The notes below the pieces were generated by a model that worked only from the letters and a program-made list of their open reading frames with translations, had not been told where the DNA came from and searched no databases. A DNA stretch of 24,322 bases from NCBI GenBank assembly GCA_910579845.1, contig CAJTWL010000029.1, positions 1 to 24,322 on the forward strand, read 5' to 3'. The translations under genes were made by a program, and so were the position numbers. Origin of the DNA: an uncultured Muribaculaceae bacterium. Its GTDB lineage: Bacteria > Bacteroidota > Bacteroidia > Bacteroidales > Muribaculaceae. Positions 14,586-23,447 of the stretch are shown here, one piece after another (positions within the stretch are counted from its first letter, which is position 1; the number at the start of each line of letters is the position of its first letter).

Positions 14586-16484
14586 ATGAGAAAGTGGCGA
14601 ATTGAAGATTCTGCGGAAATATACAATGTGCCTGGCTGGGGATTGAAGTATTTTTCAATTAATGACAAAGGTCATGTGCAGGTAACACCAAAGGAGAACG
14701 GACCTTCTGTGGATCTGAAAGAGGTGATGGATACTCTTCAACTCAGGGATGTGGATGCCCCGTTGCTCCTTCGTTTCCCGGATATCCTTGATGACCGTAT
14801 ACGTAAGATTTCCGATTGTTTCCGTAAAGCGGCGGATGAATATAATTATGAAGGTAAGAACTTTATTGTATATCCCATCAAAGTCAATCAGATGCGTCCG
14901 GTCGTGGATGAGATTGTCAGCCACGGCAACAAATATAATATAGGTCTTGAGGCGGGATCAAAACCTGAACTTCATGCTGTACTCGCTGTCAATACTCATG
15001 AGAATTCACTAATTGTGTGCAACGGATATAAAGATGAGAATTATGTCGAGCTTGCCTTGCTTGCCCAGAAGATGGGGCGAAGAATCTATCTGGTGGTAGA
15101 GAAACTCAACGAGTTGAGACTTATAGCAAATGTGTCCAAACGTCTGGGAATAACACCGAACATAGGCATAAGGATAAAACTGACTTCTTCAGGTTCAGGC
15201 AAATGGGAGGAATCCGGAGGCGATGTCAGCAAATTCGGACTTAATTCATCGGAATTGCTTGAGGCTTTGACATTCCTTGAGAAAAACAAGATGCTTGAGT
15301 GTCTCAAACTCATACATTTCCATATAGGCAGTCAGATTACCAAAATCCGGCGTATCAAGAATGCGTTGCGCGAAGCTATGCAGTTTTATGTGCAGCTTTC
15401 CAGACTCGGGTTTAATATAGAGTTTGTGGATATAGGCGGTGGTCTGGGTGTGGATTATGACGGCACACGTTCTTCATCAGGAGAGAATTCTATGAATTAT
15501 TCAATTCAGGAATATGTCAATGACTCTGTATCCGCACTTGTAGATGTATGTGTCAAGAACGGACTCAAACAGCCGAATATCATTACCGAGAGCGGACGAT
15601 CCCTTACTGCTCATCATTCAGTGCTTATAATTCAGGTGCTCGAGACGGCATCTCTTCCAATCTGGAATGATAATGAGACACTTGATGAGAATGCCCATGA
15701 GCTTGCACGTGAACTGTACAATATATGGGACAAAATCAATCCCCAGCGGGTTTTCGAGGACTGGCATGATGCGTTGCAGATCAGAGAGGAGGCTCTCGAG
15801 CTGTTCAGTCTCGGGCTTCTGGATCTTAAGACACGCGCACAGATTGAGAAACTTTTCTGGTCGGTTGCGCGTGATGTGCGGGACATGACCAAGTCCATGA
15901 AACATCCGCCGGAGGAGCTCCGCAAGGTGGCAAAAATGCTGCCGGAGAAATATTTCTGTAATTTCTCTCTATTCCAGTCACTTCCGGATTCTTGGGCAAT
16001 AGATCAGATGTTCCCGATAATGCCAGTAAGCCGTCTTGACGAAAAGCCGTCAAAGGAATGTACCATACAGGATGTGACATGTGATTCTGATGGAAAAATC
16101 AACCATTTTGTATCCCCGCAAGGTTCCTCTTATTCTTTGCCCGTGCACGAACTGAAAGGGAATGAGCCTTATTATCTCGGTGTATTCCTTGTCGGCGCAT
16201 ATCAGGAGATATTGGGGGATCTTCACAATCTGTTCGGAGATACCAATGCAGTGCATATATCTCTTACAAAAGACAGTTATGAGATTGACCAGATAATTGA
16301 CGGAGAGGCTGTTGCTGATGTTCTTGATTATGTGGAATATAATCCGAAGAAACTTGTGCGAAGTCTGGAAACCTGGGTAACCGCTTCAATGAAAAAGGGT
16401 ATAATCACCCCGGAAGAAGGGCGGCAGTTCCTGAATAATTACCGTTCCGGATTGTACGGAATAACATATCTTGAAAGAGACTGA
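14586..16484 (+). CDS. speA: Biosynthetic arginine decarboxylase
   Basis: PLP-dependent decarboxylation of arginine to agmatine, the first step of the arginine route to putrescine and spermidine. The 632 residues are typical of SpeA, which has an alanine-racemase-like TIM barrel and a beta domain. The PLP lysine is Lys99 in FIVYPIKVNQMRPV. Other landmarks are IGLEAGSKPEL (119-129), IHFHIGSQ (243-250), VDIGGGLGVDYDGT (281-294), ESGRSLTAHHSV (335-346) and DVTCDSDGKI (496-505) with catalytic Cys499 donated to the partner subunit. The start is the ATG at 14586. It follows ssb by 27 bp and overlaps truA by one base. It consumes arginine two genes downstream of the ArgR/ArgC-like pair, but the intervening ssb has its own promoter, so shared control is not shown. 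Confidence 0.96.
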   Translation: MRKWRIEDSAEIYNVPGWGLKYFSINDKGHVQVTPKENGPSVDLKEVMDTLQLRDVDAPLLLRFPDILDDRIRKISDCFRKAADEYNYEGKNFIVYPIKVNQMRPVVDEIVSHGNKYNIGLEAGSKPELHAVLAVNTHENSLIVCNGYKDENYVELALLAQKMGRRIYLVVEKLNELRLIANVSKRLGITPNIGIRIKLTSSGSGKWEESGGDVSKFGLNSSELLEALTFLEKNKMLECLKLIHFHIGSQITKIRRIKNALREAMQFYVQLSRLGFNIEFVDIGGGLGVDYDGTRSSSGENSMNYSIQEYVNDSVSALVDVCVKNGLKQPNIITESGRSLTAHHSVLIIQVLETASLPIWNDNETLDENAHELARELYNIWDKINPQRVFEDWHDALQIREEALELFSLGLLDLKTRAQIEKLFWSVARDVRDMTKSMKHPPEELRKVAKMLPEKYFCNFSLFQSLPDSWAIDQMFPIMPVSRLDEKPSKECTIQDVTCDSDGKINHFVSPQGSSYSLPVHELKGNEPYYLGVFLVGAYQEILGDLHNLFGDTNAVHISLTKDSYEIDQIIDGEAVADVLDYVEYNPKKLVRSLETWVTASMKKGIITPEEGRQFLNNYRSGLYGITYLERD

Positions 16485-17251
16485 TGCGTTATTTCCTCAA
16501 GCTGTCGTATAACGGAGCCCCTTTCCATGGTTGGCAATCGCAACCCAATGCAGTCAGTGTACAGCAGACTATAGAGGAGGCATTGTCTGTGGTTTTACGG
16601 GTGCCTACAGCTATAACCGGCGCTGGCAGAACGGATACGGGAGTGAATGCCAGGGTGATGTATGCTCACTTCGATGCAGAAAGCGAAATTAAGGATGACA
16701 GACGCTTTTTGTTGTCGCTTAACAGACTTGTGGGAAAGGATATAGCACTGGAAAAAGTTATTCCTGTACATGAGGATGCACATGCCCGTTTTGATGCTAC
16801 GGAACGTGAATACCGTTATTTTGTAGCTTTTGAAAAGAATCCTTTTCTGAATTCATTCTGCTGGCATTCTCCTTCGTCACTGGATGTCGGGACAATGAAT
16901 GAATGTGCGCGGATTCTGAAGGATACCAGGGATTTTACATCGTTTGCCAAGTTGCATTCGGATGCGAAAACGAATATTTGTGACGTGCGGGAAGCGGAAT
17001 GGCTGGAATGGTTGAATCCTTATGGAGTGAAAGGGTTATACTTCAGAATAAAGGCCGACAGATTCCTCAGGAATATGGTCAGGGCTGTTGTGGGCACACT
17101 TGTAGATGTCGGCAGAGGGAAAATATCAGTGGATGGATTCAGGGACATAATATCGGCTGCTGACAGATGTTCCGCAGGTGCATCCATGCCGCCGCAGGCA
17201 TTGTTTCTATGGGATATCAGATACGATTTTAAACAACTTCTAAGTAAGTGA
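16484..17251 (+). CDS. truA: tRNA pseudouridine synthase A
   Basis: Converts uridines 38-40 of the tRNA anticodon stem to pseudouridine; cytoplasmic. The 255-residue length is normal. The N-terminus MRYFLKLSYNGAPFHGWQSQPN is the family start, and the catalytic Asp51 lies in GAGRTDTGVNA (usually GRTDxGVHA; here Asn replaces the His). REYRYFVAFEKNPF (~106-119), DFTSFAKLHSD (~149-159) and FLRNMVRAVVGTLVDVGRGK (~192-211) complete the pattern. Its ATG shares a base with the speA stop (TGATG at 16482-16486), so the two are coupled. The stop codon lies inside a set of competing hairpins that spans the gap to ligA. Confidence 0.94.
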   Translation: MRYFLKLSYNGAPFHGWQSQPNAVSVQQTIEEALSVVLRVPTAITGAGRTDTGVNARVMYAHFDAESEIKDDRRFLLSLNRLVGKDIALEKVIPVHEDAHARFDATEREYRYFVAFEKNPFLNSFCWHSPSSLDVGTMNECARILKDTRDFTSFAKLHSDAKTNICDVREAEWLEWLNPYGVKGLYFRIKADRFLRNMVRAVVGTLVDVGRGKISVDGFRDIISAADRCSAGASMPPQALFLWDIRYDFKQLLSK

Positions 17252-17306
17252 TCAAATTAAATATATTAAACATATATCACTTACAGTCGTTTTAATTTGA
17301 TTACTT
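17244..17306 (+). promoter_or_regulatory. Mutually exclusive hairpins between truA and ligA
   Basis: Segment A (17244-17261) can pair two ways. GTAAGTGAT (17244-17252) pairs perfectly with ATCACTTAC (17276-17284). Alternatively, 17246-17261 pairs over 16 bp, with one G-U, with TTTAATTTGATTACTT (17291-17306). Both cannot form together. The longer stem includes the truA stop and ends 6 nt before the ligA start at 17313, where it could hinder translation initiation. No T-run makes either a standard terminator. Confidence 0.5.
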
Positions 17307-17312
17307 GTTTAT

Positions 17313-19322
17313 ATGAATATGGACGCAAAGAGAAGGATTGAAGAATTAAGGGCTGATCTTAACCGTCATAATCATAATTATTATGTGTTGAATTCTCCGG
17401 AGATAAGTGACAAGGAATTTGACATGCTGCTTAAAGAACTTGAGCGGCTTGAGCGTGAGAATCCGGAATATATAGATCCTGATTCACCAACGCAGAGGGT
17501 AGGGTCTGACCTTAGCAAGGGTTTTGAGCATGTGGTACATGCAAGACCAATGATGTCCTTGTCAAATACATATTCCATAGGAGAGGTGGACGATTGGTTC
17601 GGACGGGTGTCCAGATCTCTCGAAGGGGAGGAATTTTCAATAGCAGGGGAGATGAAGTTTGACGGAACGTCGATCTCCATAACATATATAAACGGCAGGC
17701 TTGTGCGTGCGGTGACACGTGGTGACGGCACTCAGGGAGATGATGTGACGGCCAATGTCAGGACTATCCGCAGTATTCCCCTACAGCTGCTTCCTGGTGA
17801 CTGGCCTGAAGAATTCGAGATCCGGGGAGAGATCCTGATGCCTTGGGATGTGTTTGAGAGGCTTAATGCAGAACGCGCATATAATGAAGAGCCTCTATTT
17901 GCTAATCCGCGCAATGCGGCTTCGGGAACATTGAAAATGCAAAATCCCAAAGAGGTGGCGCGACGTCATCTGGATGCAAGATTCTATTATCTGCTTTCGG
18001 ATAATCTTCCGTTTGACAACCATTATGAGAATATGCTTGCTGCCGAACGCTGGGGATTTAAAGTGTCGAAGGCGATGTCAGTCATGCATACTCTTGAAGA
18101 GGTGGATGATTACATCGCGTATTGGGATGAGCATAGAAAAGAATTGCCGGTAGCTACGGATGGTCTGGTGTTTAAGGTCAACTCATTGCGTCAGCAGCTT
18201 AATCTCGGCTATACCGCCAAATCTCCCCGTTGGGCTGTAGCCTTCAAGTTCAATCCTGAACGTGCCTGCACACAATTGAGATTTGTATCGTTTGAAACCG
18301 GAAGGATGGGCATTGTTACTCCTGTAGCCAATCTGGAACCGGTGTTGTTGTCCGGAACGATTGTAAAACGTGCGTCATTACATAATGATGATATATTACA
18401 GGAGCTCGATATACATCAGGGCGACTATTTATATGTTGAGAAAGCCGGAGAGATTATTCCACAGATAACAGGTGTGGAGCTTTCAAAACGTCAGCCTGAT
18501 GCCGGGAAGATCACGTTTGTCAAGGATTGTCCTGTATGCGGCACGCGGTTGGTGCGTATTTTCGGAGAGGTGGCATGGTGCTGTCCCAATAAATATGGCT
18601 GTCGTCCCCAGATTACAGGTCGCATAGAGCATTTCTGTGCCCGTCGTATGATGGATATTGACGGCATAGGTGAGGAAACAGCCGAACTGCTTTATACCTG
18701 CGGTCTTGTTGAGAATATAGGTCAGATATATTCATTGACACCGGAAAAGCTTTCCGGGCTTGACAGGATAGGAGAGAAAAGCGCAGAAAGAATAATAAAG
18801 GGAATAGAGGAATCCAAGAAGGTCCCTTTTGAAAGAGTCATATATGCGCTCTCGATTCCGAATGTGGGAGAGACTACTGCCAAGCGTCTTGCCAGATCTG
18901 TAGTCAGTATGGATAAGATGATGGCAATGGATGTGGCTGAATTGGCTACCATCCCCGACATCGGTCCTACAATAGCGCAGAATATATACGATTTTCTCCG
19001 TGAGCCGGTAAATATTGAAAACATAAGGGCTTTGTCAGAAGCCGGAGTGCAGATGAAGATCGATGAGGAATCCTTATCGCCTACAGGAAATTCTCTGGAA
19101 GGAAAATCTGTGGTGATATCCGGGACATTCGCTCATCATAGCCGTGATGAATACAAGGACATTATCGTAAGAGAGGGCGGAAAGAATGTCGGAAGTATCT
19201 CTAAGAAAACTTCATTTGTTCTTGCAGGTGAGAATATGGGACCGTCAAAACTCGAAAAGTGCAGGACACTTGGTATTCCGCTTGTATCGGAAGATGAGTT
19301 TCTCAAAATGATTGATAAGTAA
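17313..19322 (+). CDS. ligA: NAD-dependent DNA ligase
   Basis: Seals nicks in DNA during replication and repair, using NAD as adenylyl donor. It has 669 residues, as expected. Domains in order: Ia NAD-binding helices with HNHNYYVLNSPEISDKEFD (19-37), adenylation with the AMP-accepting Lys115 in EMKFDG (here KFDG, usually KxDG), RGDGTQGDDVTANVRTI (136-152), the OB fold, a four-Cys zinc site (CPVCG at 406-410, C423/C424, C430), helix-hairpin-helix repeats (DIDGIG, LDRIGEKSAERI, IPNVGETTAKRL, IPDIGPTIA; ~448-565) and a BRCT domain (~592-669). The ATG at 17319 (MDAKRR) is an alternative start two codons in. Competing hairpins precede it. Confidence 0.97.
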   Translation: MNMDAKRRIEELRADLNRHNHNYYVLNSPEISDKEFDMLLKELERLERENPEYIDPDSPTQRVGSDLSKGFEHVVHARPMMSLSNTYSIGEVDDWFGRVSRSLEGEEFSIAGEMKFDGTSISITYINGRLVRAVTRGDGTQGDDVTANVRTIRSIPLQLLPGDWPEEFEIRGEILMPWDVFERLNAERAYNEEPLFANPRNAASGTLKMQNPKEVARRHLDARFYYLLSDNLPFDNHYENMLAAERWGFKVSKAMSVMHTLEEVDDYIAYWDEHRKELPVATDGLVFKVNSLRQQLNLGYTAKSPRWAVAFKFNPERACTQLRFVSFETGRMGIVTPVANLEPVLLSGTIVKRASLHNDDILQELDIHQGDYLYVEKAGEIIPQITGVELSKRQPDAGKITFVKDCPVCGTRLVRIFGEVAWCCPNKYGCRPQITGRIEHFCARRMMDIDGIGEETAELLYTCGLVENIGQIYSLTPEKLSGLDRIGEKSAERIIKGIEESKKVPFERVIYALSIPNVGETTAKRLARSVVSMDKMMAMDVAELATIPDIGPTIAQNIYDFLREPVNIENIRALSEAGVQMKIDEESLSPTGNSLEGKSVVISGTFAHHSRDEYKDIIVREGGKNVGSISKKTSFVLAGENMGPSKLEKCRTLGIPLVSEDEFLKMIDK

Positions 19323-19338
19323 TTCAGTAATAATGTTT

Positions 19339-19359
19339 ACAAGACTTATTTAGTCTTGT
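19339..19359 (+). terminator. Hairpin after ligA, weak terminator candidate
   Basis: ACAAGACT (19339-19346) pairs perfectly with AGTCTTGT (19352-19359) around a 5-nt loop, 16 bp after the ligA stop. No T-run follows, so it may only protect the transcript end; it may also lie in the rpe leader. Confidence 0.4.
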
Positions 19360-19386
19360 GGTCACAATAAAATAATTTAAAGTTAT

Positions 19387-20031
19387 ATGCAGGTATCACC
19401 GTCATTATTGGCCGCGGATTTTGTGAACCTCGCCAAAGATATAGATATGATAAATCGTTCGGATGCAGACATGTTGCATCTTGACGTTATGGATGGTATT
19501 TTCGTACCGAATATTTCATTTGGATTTCCGGTAATGGACGCTGTGGCAAAGATATGCAGTAAGCCGCTGGATGTTCATCTTATGATTATGAATCCCGAGC
19601 GATGGGTAAGTCAGGTTCGGGATCTGGGAGCCGGGATCATGAATTTTCATCAGGAGGCATGTGTGCATATGTACAGTCTGGTTCAGGATATTCATAAAGT
19701 CGGTATGAAAGCTGCGGTGACCTTATGTCCCTCTACTCCGGTTTCAGTGTTGAAAGATATTATCGAAGAACTGGATATGGTGCTTCTCATGTCTGTGGAA
19801 CCGGGATTCGGAGGTCAGAAGTTCATTTCGCACACTTTGGCTAAAATCGCTGAATTAAGAAAACTTATATACGCTTCAGGCTCACGGGCGCTGATTGAGA
19901 TCGACGGCGGTGTCAATGCCGAGACCGCTCCTATGCTGGCTAAGTCGGGAGCTGATGTACTTGTAGCCGGGAGCTACGTCTTCAATGCAAAGGATCCTGT
20001 CGCTACAATTGCTGACTTGAAAAAACTTTAA
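19387..20031 (+). CDS. rpe: Ribulose-phosphate 3-epimerase
   Basis: Interconverts ribulose 5-phosphate and xylulose 5-phosphate in the pentose phosphate pathway; cytoplasmic TIM barrel. The 214-residue length is right. The metal ligands and catalytic residues are in place: His31 and Asp33 in LHLDVMDGIFVPNISFG, His64 in LDVHLMI, and Asp173 in EIDGGVNAETA. The phosphate-binding SVEPGFGGQKF loop is at 136-146. The start ATG at 19387 leads directly into the family opening VSPSLLAADF. It is convergent with the dihydrouridine synthase gene, with only 37 bp between their stops and no obvious shared terminator. Confidence 0.96.
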   Translation: MQVSPSLLAADFVNLAKDIDMINRSDADMLHLDVMDGIFVPNISFGFPVMDAVAKICSKPLDVHLMIMNPERWVSQVRDLGAGIMNFHQEACVHMYSLVQDIHKVGMKAAVTLCPSTPVSVLKDIIEELDMVLLMSVEPGFGGQKFISHTLAKIAELRKLIYASGSRALIEIDGGVNAETAPMLAKSGADVLVAGSYVFNAKDPVATIADLKKL

Positions 20032-20068
20032 TTTACTCCTTGTCGGGGAATATAGCCTATTGAGGGCG

Positions 20069-20998
20069 TTATTGTCCGATCAGAGCAAGGGCAGAGTGAT
20101 ATTTTGCCATGTTGACGGATTTGCGCAGGGCTTTCCACGCCTTGCGCCCGATCTCATTTTCAGCATATTCCCAGAATGGTTTTATTTTGGACAGAATCTG
20201 GGAGTCTCCGCACAAGGTTTCTTCATAATGATTGAGCAGTTGACGGTGGAAACGCATCATCTTCTCGATTCTCATATCCTTCGGCATCTCTTTCCCGGAC
20301 TCATACTCTGCAAGTAATGATGGACGTGCAAGAAGTCCACGGGCAGTCATGACGCCCTTTATCCCCGGATAATCATTGTAAATACGGAGAATGTCATCGG
20401 GCGTTTTCAGATCACCGTTATAGAACACCGGATTTTTACTTTTTGCAATAAAGTTTTTGAATTGATCCAGATGCACTTCTCCCCCATATTGTTCTTTCGC
20501 AAATCTTGGATGCATTGTGACATGTGTAAGTTCCATGTCATTTATATAGTCGATGATCTCCTCCCATTCATCTTCGCCCGACATTCCGAGGCGCATCTTA
20601 AGAGAAAACTTAATATCGTGGTATTGTGCGAGCAGTTCCGGTATTCTGGCAAATTCATCGTGATTCCGGATAAAACCGGCACCTCTGCCTTTTGCTGTCT
20701 GCAACGGGAAGGGGCAACCGGTGTTGAGATCAATCCGTTGTGTGCCGTTTTCTGCAAGAATATCGATAAGAGACTTAAGCTCTTCTGTATTCCGGAATAT
20801 CACTTGCGGAATAATATTCAGTCCCTCGTTAAGCGGTGATGTGAAATCCTTGAGATCATGCTTCCGTATCTCTCCGTGTTCCAGTCGAATGAACGGAGTA
20901 TAGTATGTTAAACCACCTCCATATATTTTATTATGGAAATGACGCCAGGCGGCATCCGTATGACCCTGTACCGGGGCTGAGTGCAATTCTATTGACAT
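20069..20998 (-). CDS. tRNA-dihydrouridine synthase family protein
   Basis: An FMN-dependent reductase of uridine to dihydrouridine in the tRNA D-loop or neighbouring positions. With the start at 20998 it has 309 residues and begins MSIELHSAPVQGHTDAAWR, the family opening (usually APMxGxTDxxfR). Landmarks: the catalytic Cys95 in DLNTGCPFP, KMRLG with Lys134 and Arg136, VTMHPRFAKEQYGG, VFYNGDLKTPDD and GVMTARGLLARPSLL. The motifs are somewhat loose (PVQG, TARG rather than IGRG), so the exact target position is uncertain. The upstream ATG at 21043 would add 15 residues and overlap the DUF486 stop, so I preferred 20998, 22 bp after that gene. The two minus-strand genes probably form an operon. 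Confidence 0.87.
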   Translation of the reverse strand: MSIELHSAPVQGHTDAAWRHFHNKIYGGGLTYYTPFIRLEHGEIRKHDLKDFTSPLNEGLNIIPQVIFRNTEELKSLIDILAENGTQRIDLNTGCPFPLQTAKGRGAGFIRNHDEFARIPELLAQYHDIKFSLKMRLGMSGEDEWEEIIDYINDMELTHVTMHPRFAKEQYGGEVHLDQFKNFIAKSKNPVFYNGDLKTPDDILRIYNDYPGIKGVMTARGLLARPSLLAEYESGKEMPKDMRIEKMMRFHRQLLNHYEETLCGDSQILSKIKPFWEYAENEIGRKAWKALRKSVNMAKYHSALALIGQ

Positions 20999-21020
20999 AA
21001 AAGTATTTTTAAACAAGCTC

Positions 21021-21401
21021 TTATTTTCCCGGGAGGAATGCAAATACTACAGCTCCCATCAGGCAAACATAAGCGGCGATGTGGTTCCACTGCAGCTTTT
21101 GTCCCTGAAACATCATTACAGCTATTACGGTAAACACCGCAAGAGAGATTACTTCTTGAGTGATTTTAAGCTGAAAAATTGTGAAAGGACCTCCATTCTC
21201 CTTGAATCCCATTTTATTTGCCGGAATCATAAAACAGTATTCTATCAGTGCTATTCCCCAGGAAACGGCTATTACAACATATAAAGGCCAGTTTTTTGAT
21301 ATTCCTGATGTCTGCAGTTTAAGGTGTCCGTACCATGCAAATGTCATGAATACATTTGAGATAATGAGTAGAACTATGGTAATGATAGCTGTCTTCATCA
21401 C
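21021..21401 (-). CDS. DUF486 family small membrane protein
   Basis: A 126-residue protein with four transmembrane helices at residues ~4-24, ~40-60, ~80-101 and ~105-123. The sequence SNVFMTFAWYGHLK (15-28) and the segment ALIEYCFMIPANKMGF (51-66) are hallmarks of DUF486, a family distantly related to small drug/metabolite transporters. No substrate is known, and four-helix proteins of this fold usually dimerise. The second Met is an alternative start at 21398. It faces away from the flavodiiron gene across a 105-bp divergent promoter region and lies 22 bp upstream of the dihydrouridine synthase gene. Confidence 0.87.
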   Translation of the reverse strand: MMKTAIITIVLLIISNVFMTFAWYGHLKLQTSGISKNWPLYVVIAVSWGIALIEYCFMIPANKMGFKENGGPFTIFQLKITQEVISLAVFTVIAVMMFQGQKLQWNHIAAYVCLMGAVVFAFLPGK

Positions 21402-21450
21402 TTATTATTGAGAAATCAGATAAACATCTTTATTAGATGGTTTGACACTG

Positions 21451-21458
21451 CAAAATTA
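21451..21458 (-). promoter_or_regulatory. -7 box of the DUF486/dihydrouridine synthase operon
   Basis: Read on the minus strand the sequence is TAATTTTG, matching TAnnTTTG. It lies 50 bp upstream of the DUF486 start. No TTTG is found at the -33 distance. Confidence 0.45.
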
Positions 21459-21472
21459 CTGATTTTTTTCGT

Positions 21473-21480
21473 TAAATTTG
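21473..21480 (+). promoter_or_regulatory. -7 box of the flavodiiron gene
   Basis: TAAATTTG matches TAnnTTTG, 26 bp before the ATG at 21507. A TTTG at 21441-21444 is 28 bp upstream, too far for the usual 19-21 bp, so the -33 box is weak or absent. Confidence 0.5.
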
Positions 21481-21506
21481 TATCGTATTTCAAAAATTAG
21501 GGAGAT

Positions 21507-22700
21507 ATGAATGTAAAGGAGATTGTCAAGGATATTTACTATGTAGGTGTAAATGACCGCACATTAACTCTTTTTGAGGGGTTATGGCCGCTTCCGTATG
21601 GAGTGACATACAATTCCTATGTTGTTAAAGGTGAAAAATCTATAGCCCTTATAGACACGGTAAATGTTGATGAGGTTCGGGAGTTCGTCAATAATATACG
21701 TTCGCTTGATCTTGATGCAAAGATAGATTATCTTGTCGTCAATCATATGGAGCCCGACCATTCCGGTTCAATAGCACAGATACTTCAGATGTATCCGGAT
21801 CTCAAGATTGTAGGCAACGCTAAAACAGTGGAGATGATCAATGGATTCTACCATATAACGAATCCCGATTCTTTTTTTGTTATTAAAGACGGAGACCGGA
21901 TTGATCTCGGCGGCAAGACGCTTCAGTTCTCTCTGATCCCGATGGTGCATTGGCCCGAGACAATGGTTACATATATACCCGAGGATAAACTGCTTTTTTC
22001 CGGTGATGCTTTTGGTACGTTCGGTGCATTGAACGGCGGCGTTGTCGACAAGGATATGGAAACGGGAATATATCTTGAGGAGATGTATCGCTATTATTCC
22101 AATATCGTCGGGAAATATGGTATTCCCGTGCAGCGTGCGCTCGTAAAACTTAAGGACACCCCGCTTGCCTATGTCTGTCCGACACACGGACCTGTCTGGC
22201 ATGAGAAACTTGAGGATGTTATCAAAATTTATGACGACCTGTCTGCCTACCGGAGCGAAGACGGTGCGGTGATTGTATACGGTTCCATGTATGGCAATAC
22301 AGCAGAGGTAGCTGAAATGATTGCTGCTGAGCTCTCTGACAGAGGAGTGAGAAAAATAAAGGTATATAACGCCTCCAACGCTCCCATGAGCAATATTATA
22401 AGTGATGCGTTCAGATATAAGATTCTTGTCGTCGGATCGGCAACCTATTCAATGCGTCTGTTCCCTCCGGTGGAGACATTTATGAATGCAATGGAGACGA
22501 GAGAGATAAAGAACAAGGATTTCGGTATCTTTGGCAACTATACATGGGCAAAAGGAATTGCTTTAACCAAGCTTGAAGAATATGCCTTGCGTATGAAGTT
22601 GCCGGTCAAGGCTGAATTTTGCATCCGGTACTCGCCTGATGGAGATACTCCGTCTGGCGTAAAAGAATTTGTCGACTCCTTACTAAAACATAATCAATGA
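21507..22700 (+). CDS. A-type flavodiiron protein (FprA-like)
   Basis: A cytoplasmic enzyme that reduces oxygen to water, or nitric oxide to nitrous oxide, protecting anaerobes. It has 397 residues. The N-terminal metallo-beta-lactamase-like domain (~1-250) carries all di-iron ligands: His80, Glu82, Asp84 and His85 in HMEPDHSGS, His148 in MVHWPET, Asp167 in SGDAFG, and His227 in PTHGPVWH. The flavodoxin domain (~254-397) binds FMN through VYGSMYGNTAEVAE (257-270). No rubredoxin domain is fused, so electrons must come from a separate carrier. A clean -7 box precedes it. It overlaps the DedA-like gene by 4 nt (ATGA, 22697-22700). Oxygen versus NO preference cannot be told from the sequence. Confidence 0.95.
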   Translation: MNVKEIVKDIYYVGVNDRTLTLFEGLWPLPYGVTYNSYVVKGEKSIALIDTVNVDEVREFVNNIRSLDLDAKIDYLVVNHMEPDHSGSIAQILQMYPDLKIVGNAKTVEMINGFYHITNPDSFFVIKDGDRIDLGGKTLQFSLIPMVHWPETMVTYIPEDKLLFSGDAFGTFGALNGGVVDKDMETGIYLEEMYRYYSNIVGKYGIPVQRALVKLKDTPLAYVCPTHGPVWHEKLEDVIKIYDDLSAYRSEDGAVIVYGSMYGNTAEVAEMIAAELSDRGVRKIKVYNASNAPMSNIISDAFRYKILVVGSATYSMRLFPPVETFMNAMETREIKNKDFGIFGNYTWAKGIALTKLEEYALRMKLPVKAEFCIRYSPDGDTPSGVKEFVDSLLKHNQ

Positions 22701-23359
22701 TATCTTTGGCAATATTTGATGCAGGGGCGTTCTTTCAGTGGTTTGTAGAAAATGCGAACTATCTCTTTGTGTTTGTATTCATGACTATAGAAAGCAGTTT
22801 CATACCTTTCCCGTCCGAGGTTGTTGTCCCGCCTGCCGCGTATCTTGCCTGTGCCAATGTCGGTGTAGGTCAAGACATGAATGTATACGCAGTTGTAGCT
22901 GTGGCTACTTTGGGCGCGCTTTGCGGTGCGTTTATCAATTATTATCTTGCGTTATGGATAGGTCGTCCGGTTGTATACAGTTTTGCTGACAGCCGTATCG
23001 GTCATGCATGTCTGATTGACAGAGCCAAGGTGGAGAAGGCAGAGAAATATTTCGATAAACATGGCGCCATATCCACATTTGTAGGCAGGCTTATACCTGC
23101 GATCAGGCAGCTTATCTCGATTCCTGCAGGTATCTCTAAGATGAATGTAGCCCAGTTCGCTCTGTACACCTCGCTCGGCGCTTTGGTATGGAATTCAATT
23201 CTGGCAGGGTTGGGCTATTGGCTTTCGGTACATGTCAAACCAGATCAGTTGTTTGATAGTGTGGAGCGATATAACGGCTATCTGACATGGGCGGGATATG
23301 GATTAGGTATTTTATGCGTGATTTATATTTTATGGCACGCTTTCCGTAAGAAGAAATGA
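22697..23359 (+). CDS. DedA family membrane protein
   Basis: A 220-residue inner-membrane protein of the DedA/SNARE-associated family, whose members are linked to undecaprenyl-phosphate or lipid flipping and membrane homeostasis. It shows FIPFPSEVVVPPAAYLA (~34-50), with the conserved acidic residue of the first re-entrant loop, GALCGAFINYYLALWIGRP (~74-92) and the signature FVGRLIPAIRQLISIPAGISKM (~128-149) with conserved arginines. A last helix (~197-215) ends in the basic tail RKKK. The ATG overlaps the flavodiiron stop, so the two are coupled, though no functional link is known to me. A bidirectional-looking terminator follows. Confidence 0.9.
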   Translation: MISLAIFDAGAFFQWFVENANYLFVFVFMTIESSFIPFPSEVVVPPAAYLACANVGVGQDMNVYAVVAVATLGALCGAFINYYLALWIGRPVVYSFADSRIGHACLIDRAKVEKAEKYFDKHGAISTFVGRLIPAIRQLISIPAGISKMNVAQFALYTSLGALVWNSILAGLGYWLSVHVKPDQLFDSVERYNGYLTWAGYGLGILCVIYILWHAFRKKK

Positions 23360-23393
23360 GACGATTGATGACAGACAAGAATATCATGAATAG

Positions 23394-23425
23394 AAAGCCG
23401 AAGACAATATGTTCTCCGGCTTTTT
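23394..23425. terminator. Terminator between the DedA-like and channel genes
   Basis: AAAGCCG (23394-23400) pairs with CGGCTTT (23417-23423) around a 16-nt loop, and the stem runs into TTTTT (23421-23425) on the plus strand. On the minus strand the stem end is also T-rich but interrupted, so it could serve the convergent channel gene more weakly. Confidence 0.7.
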
Positions 23426-23447
23426 ATGTTTGCAACAGGTGTATTCA

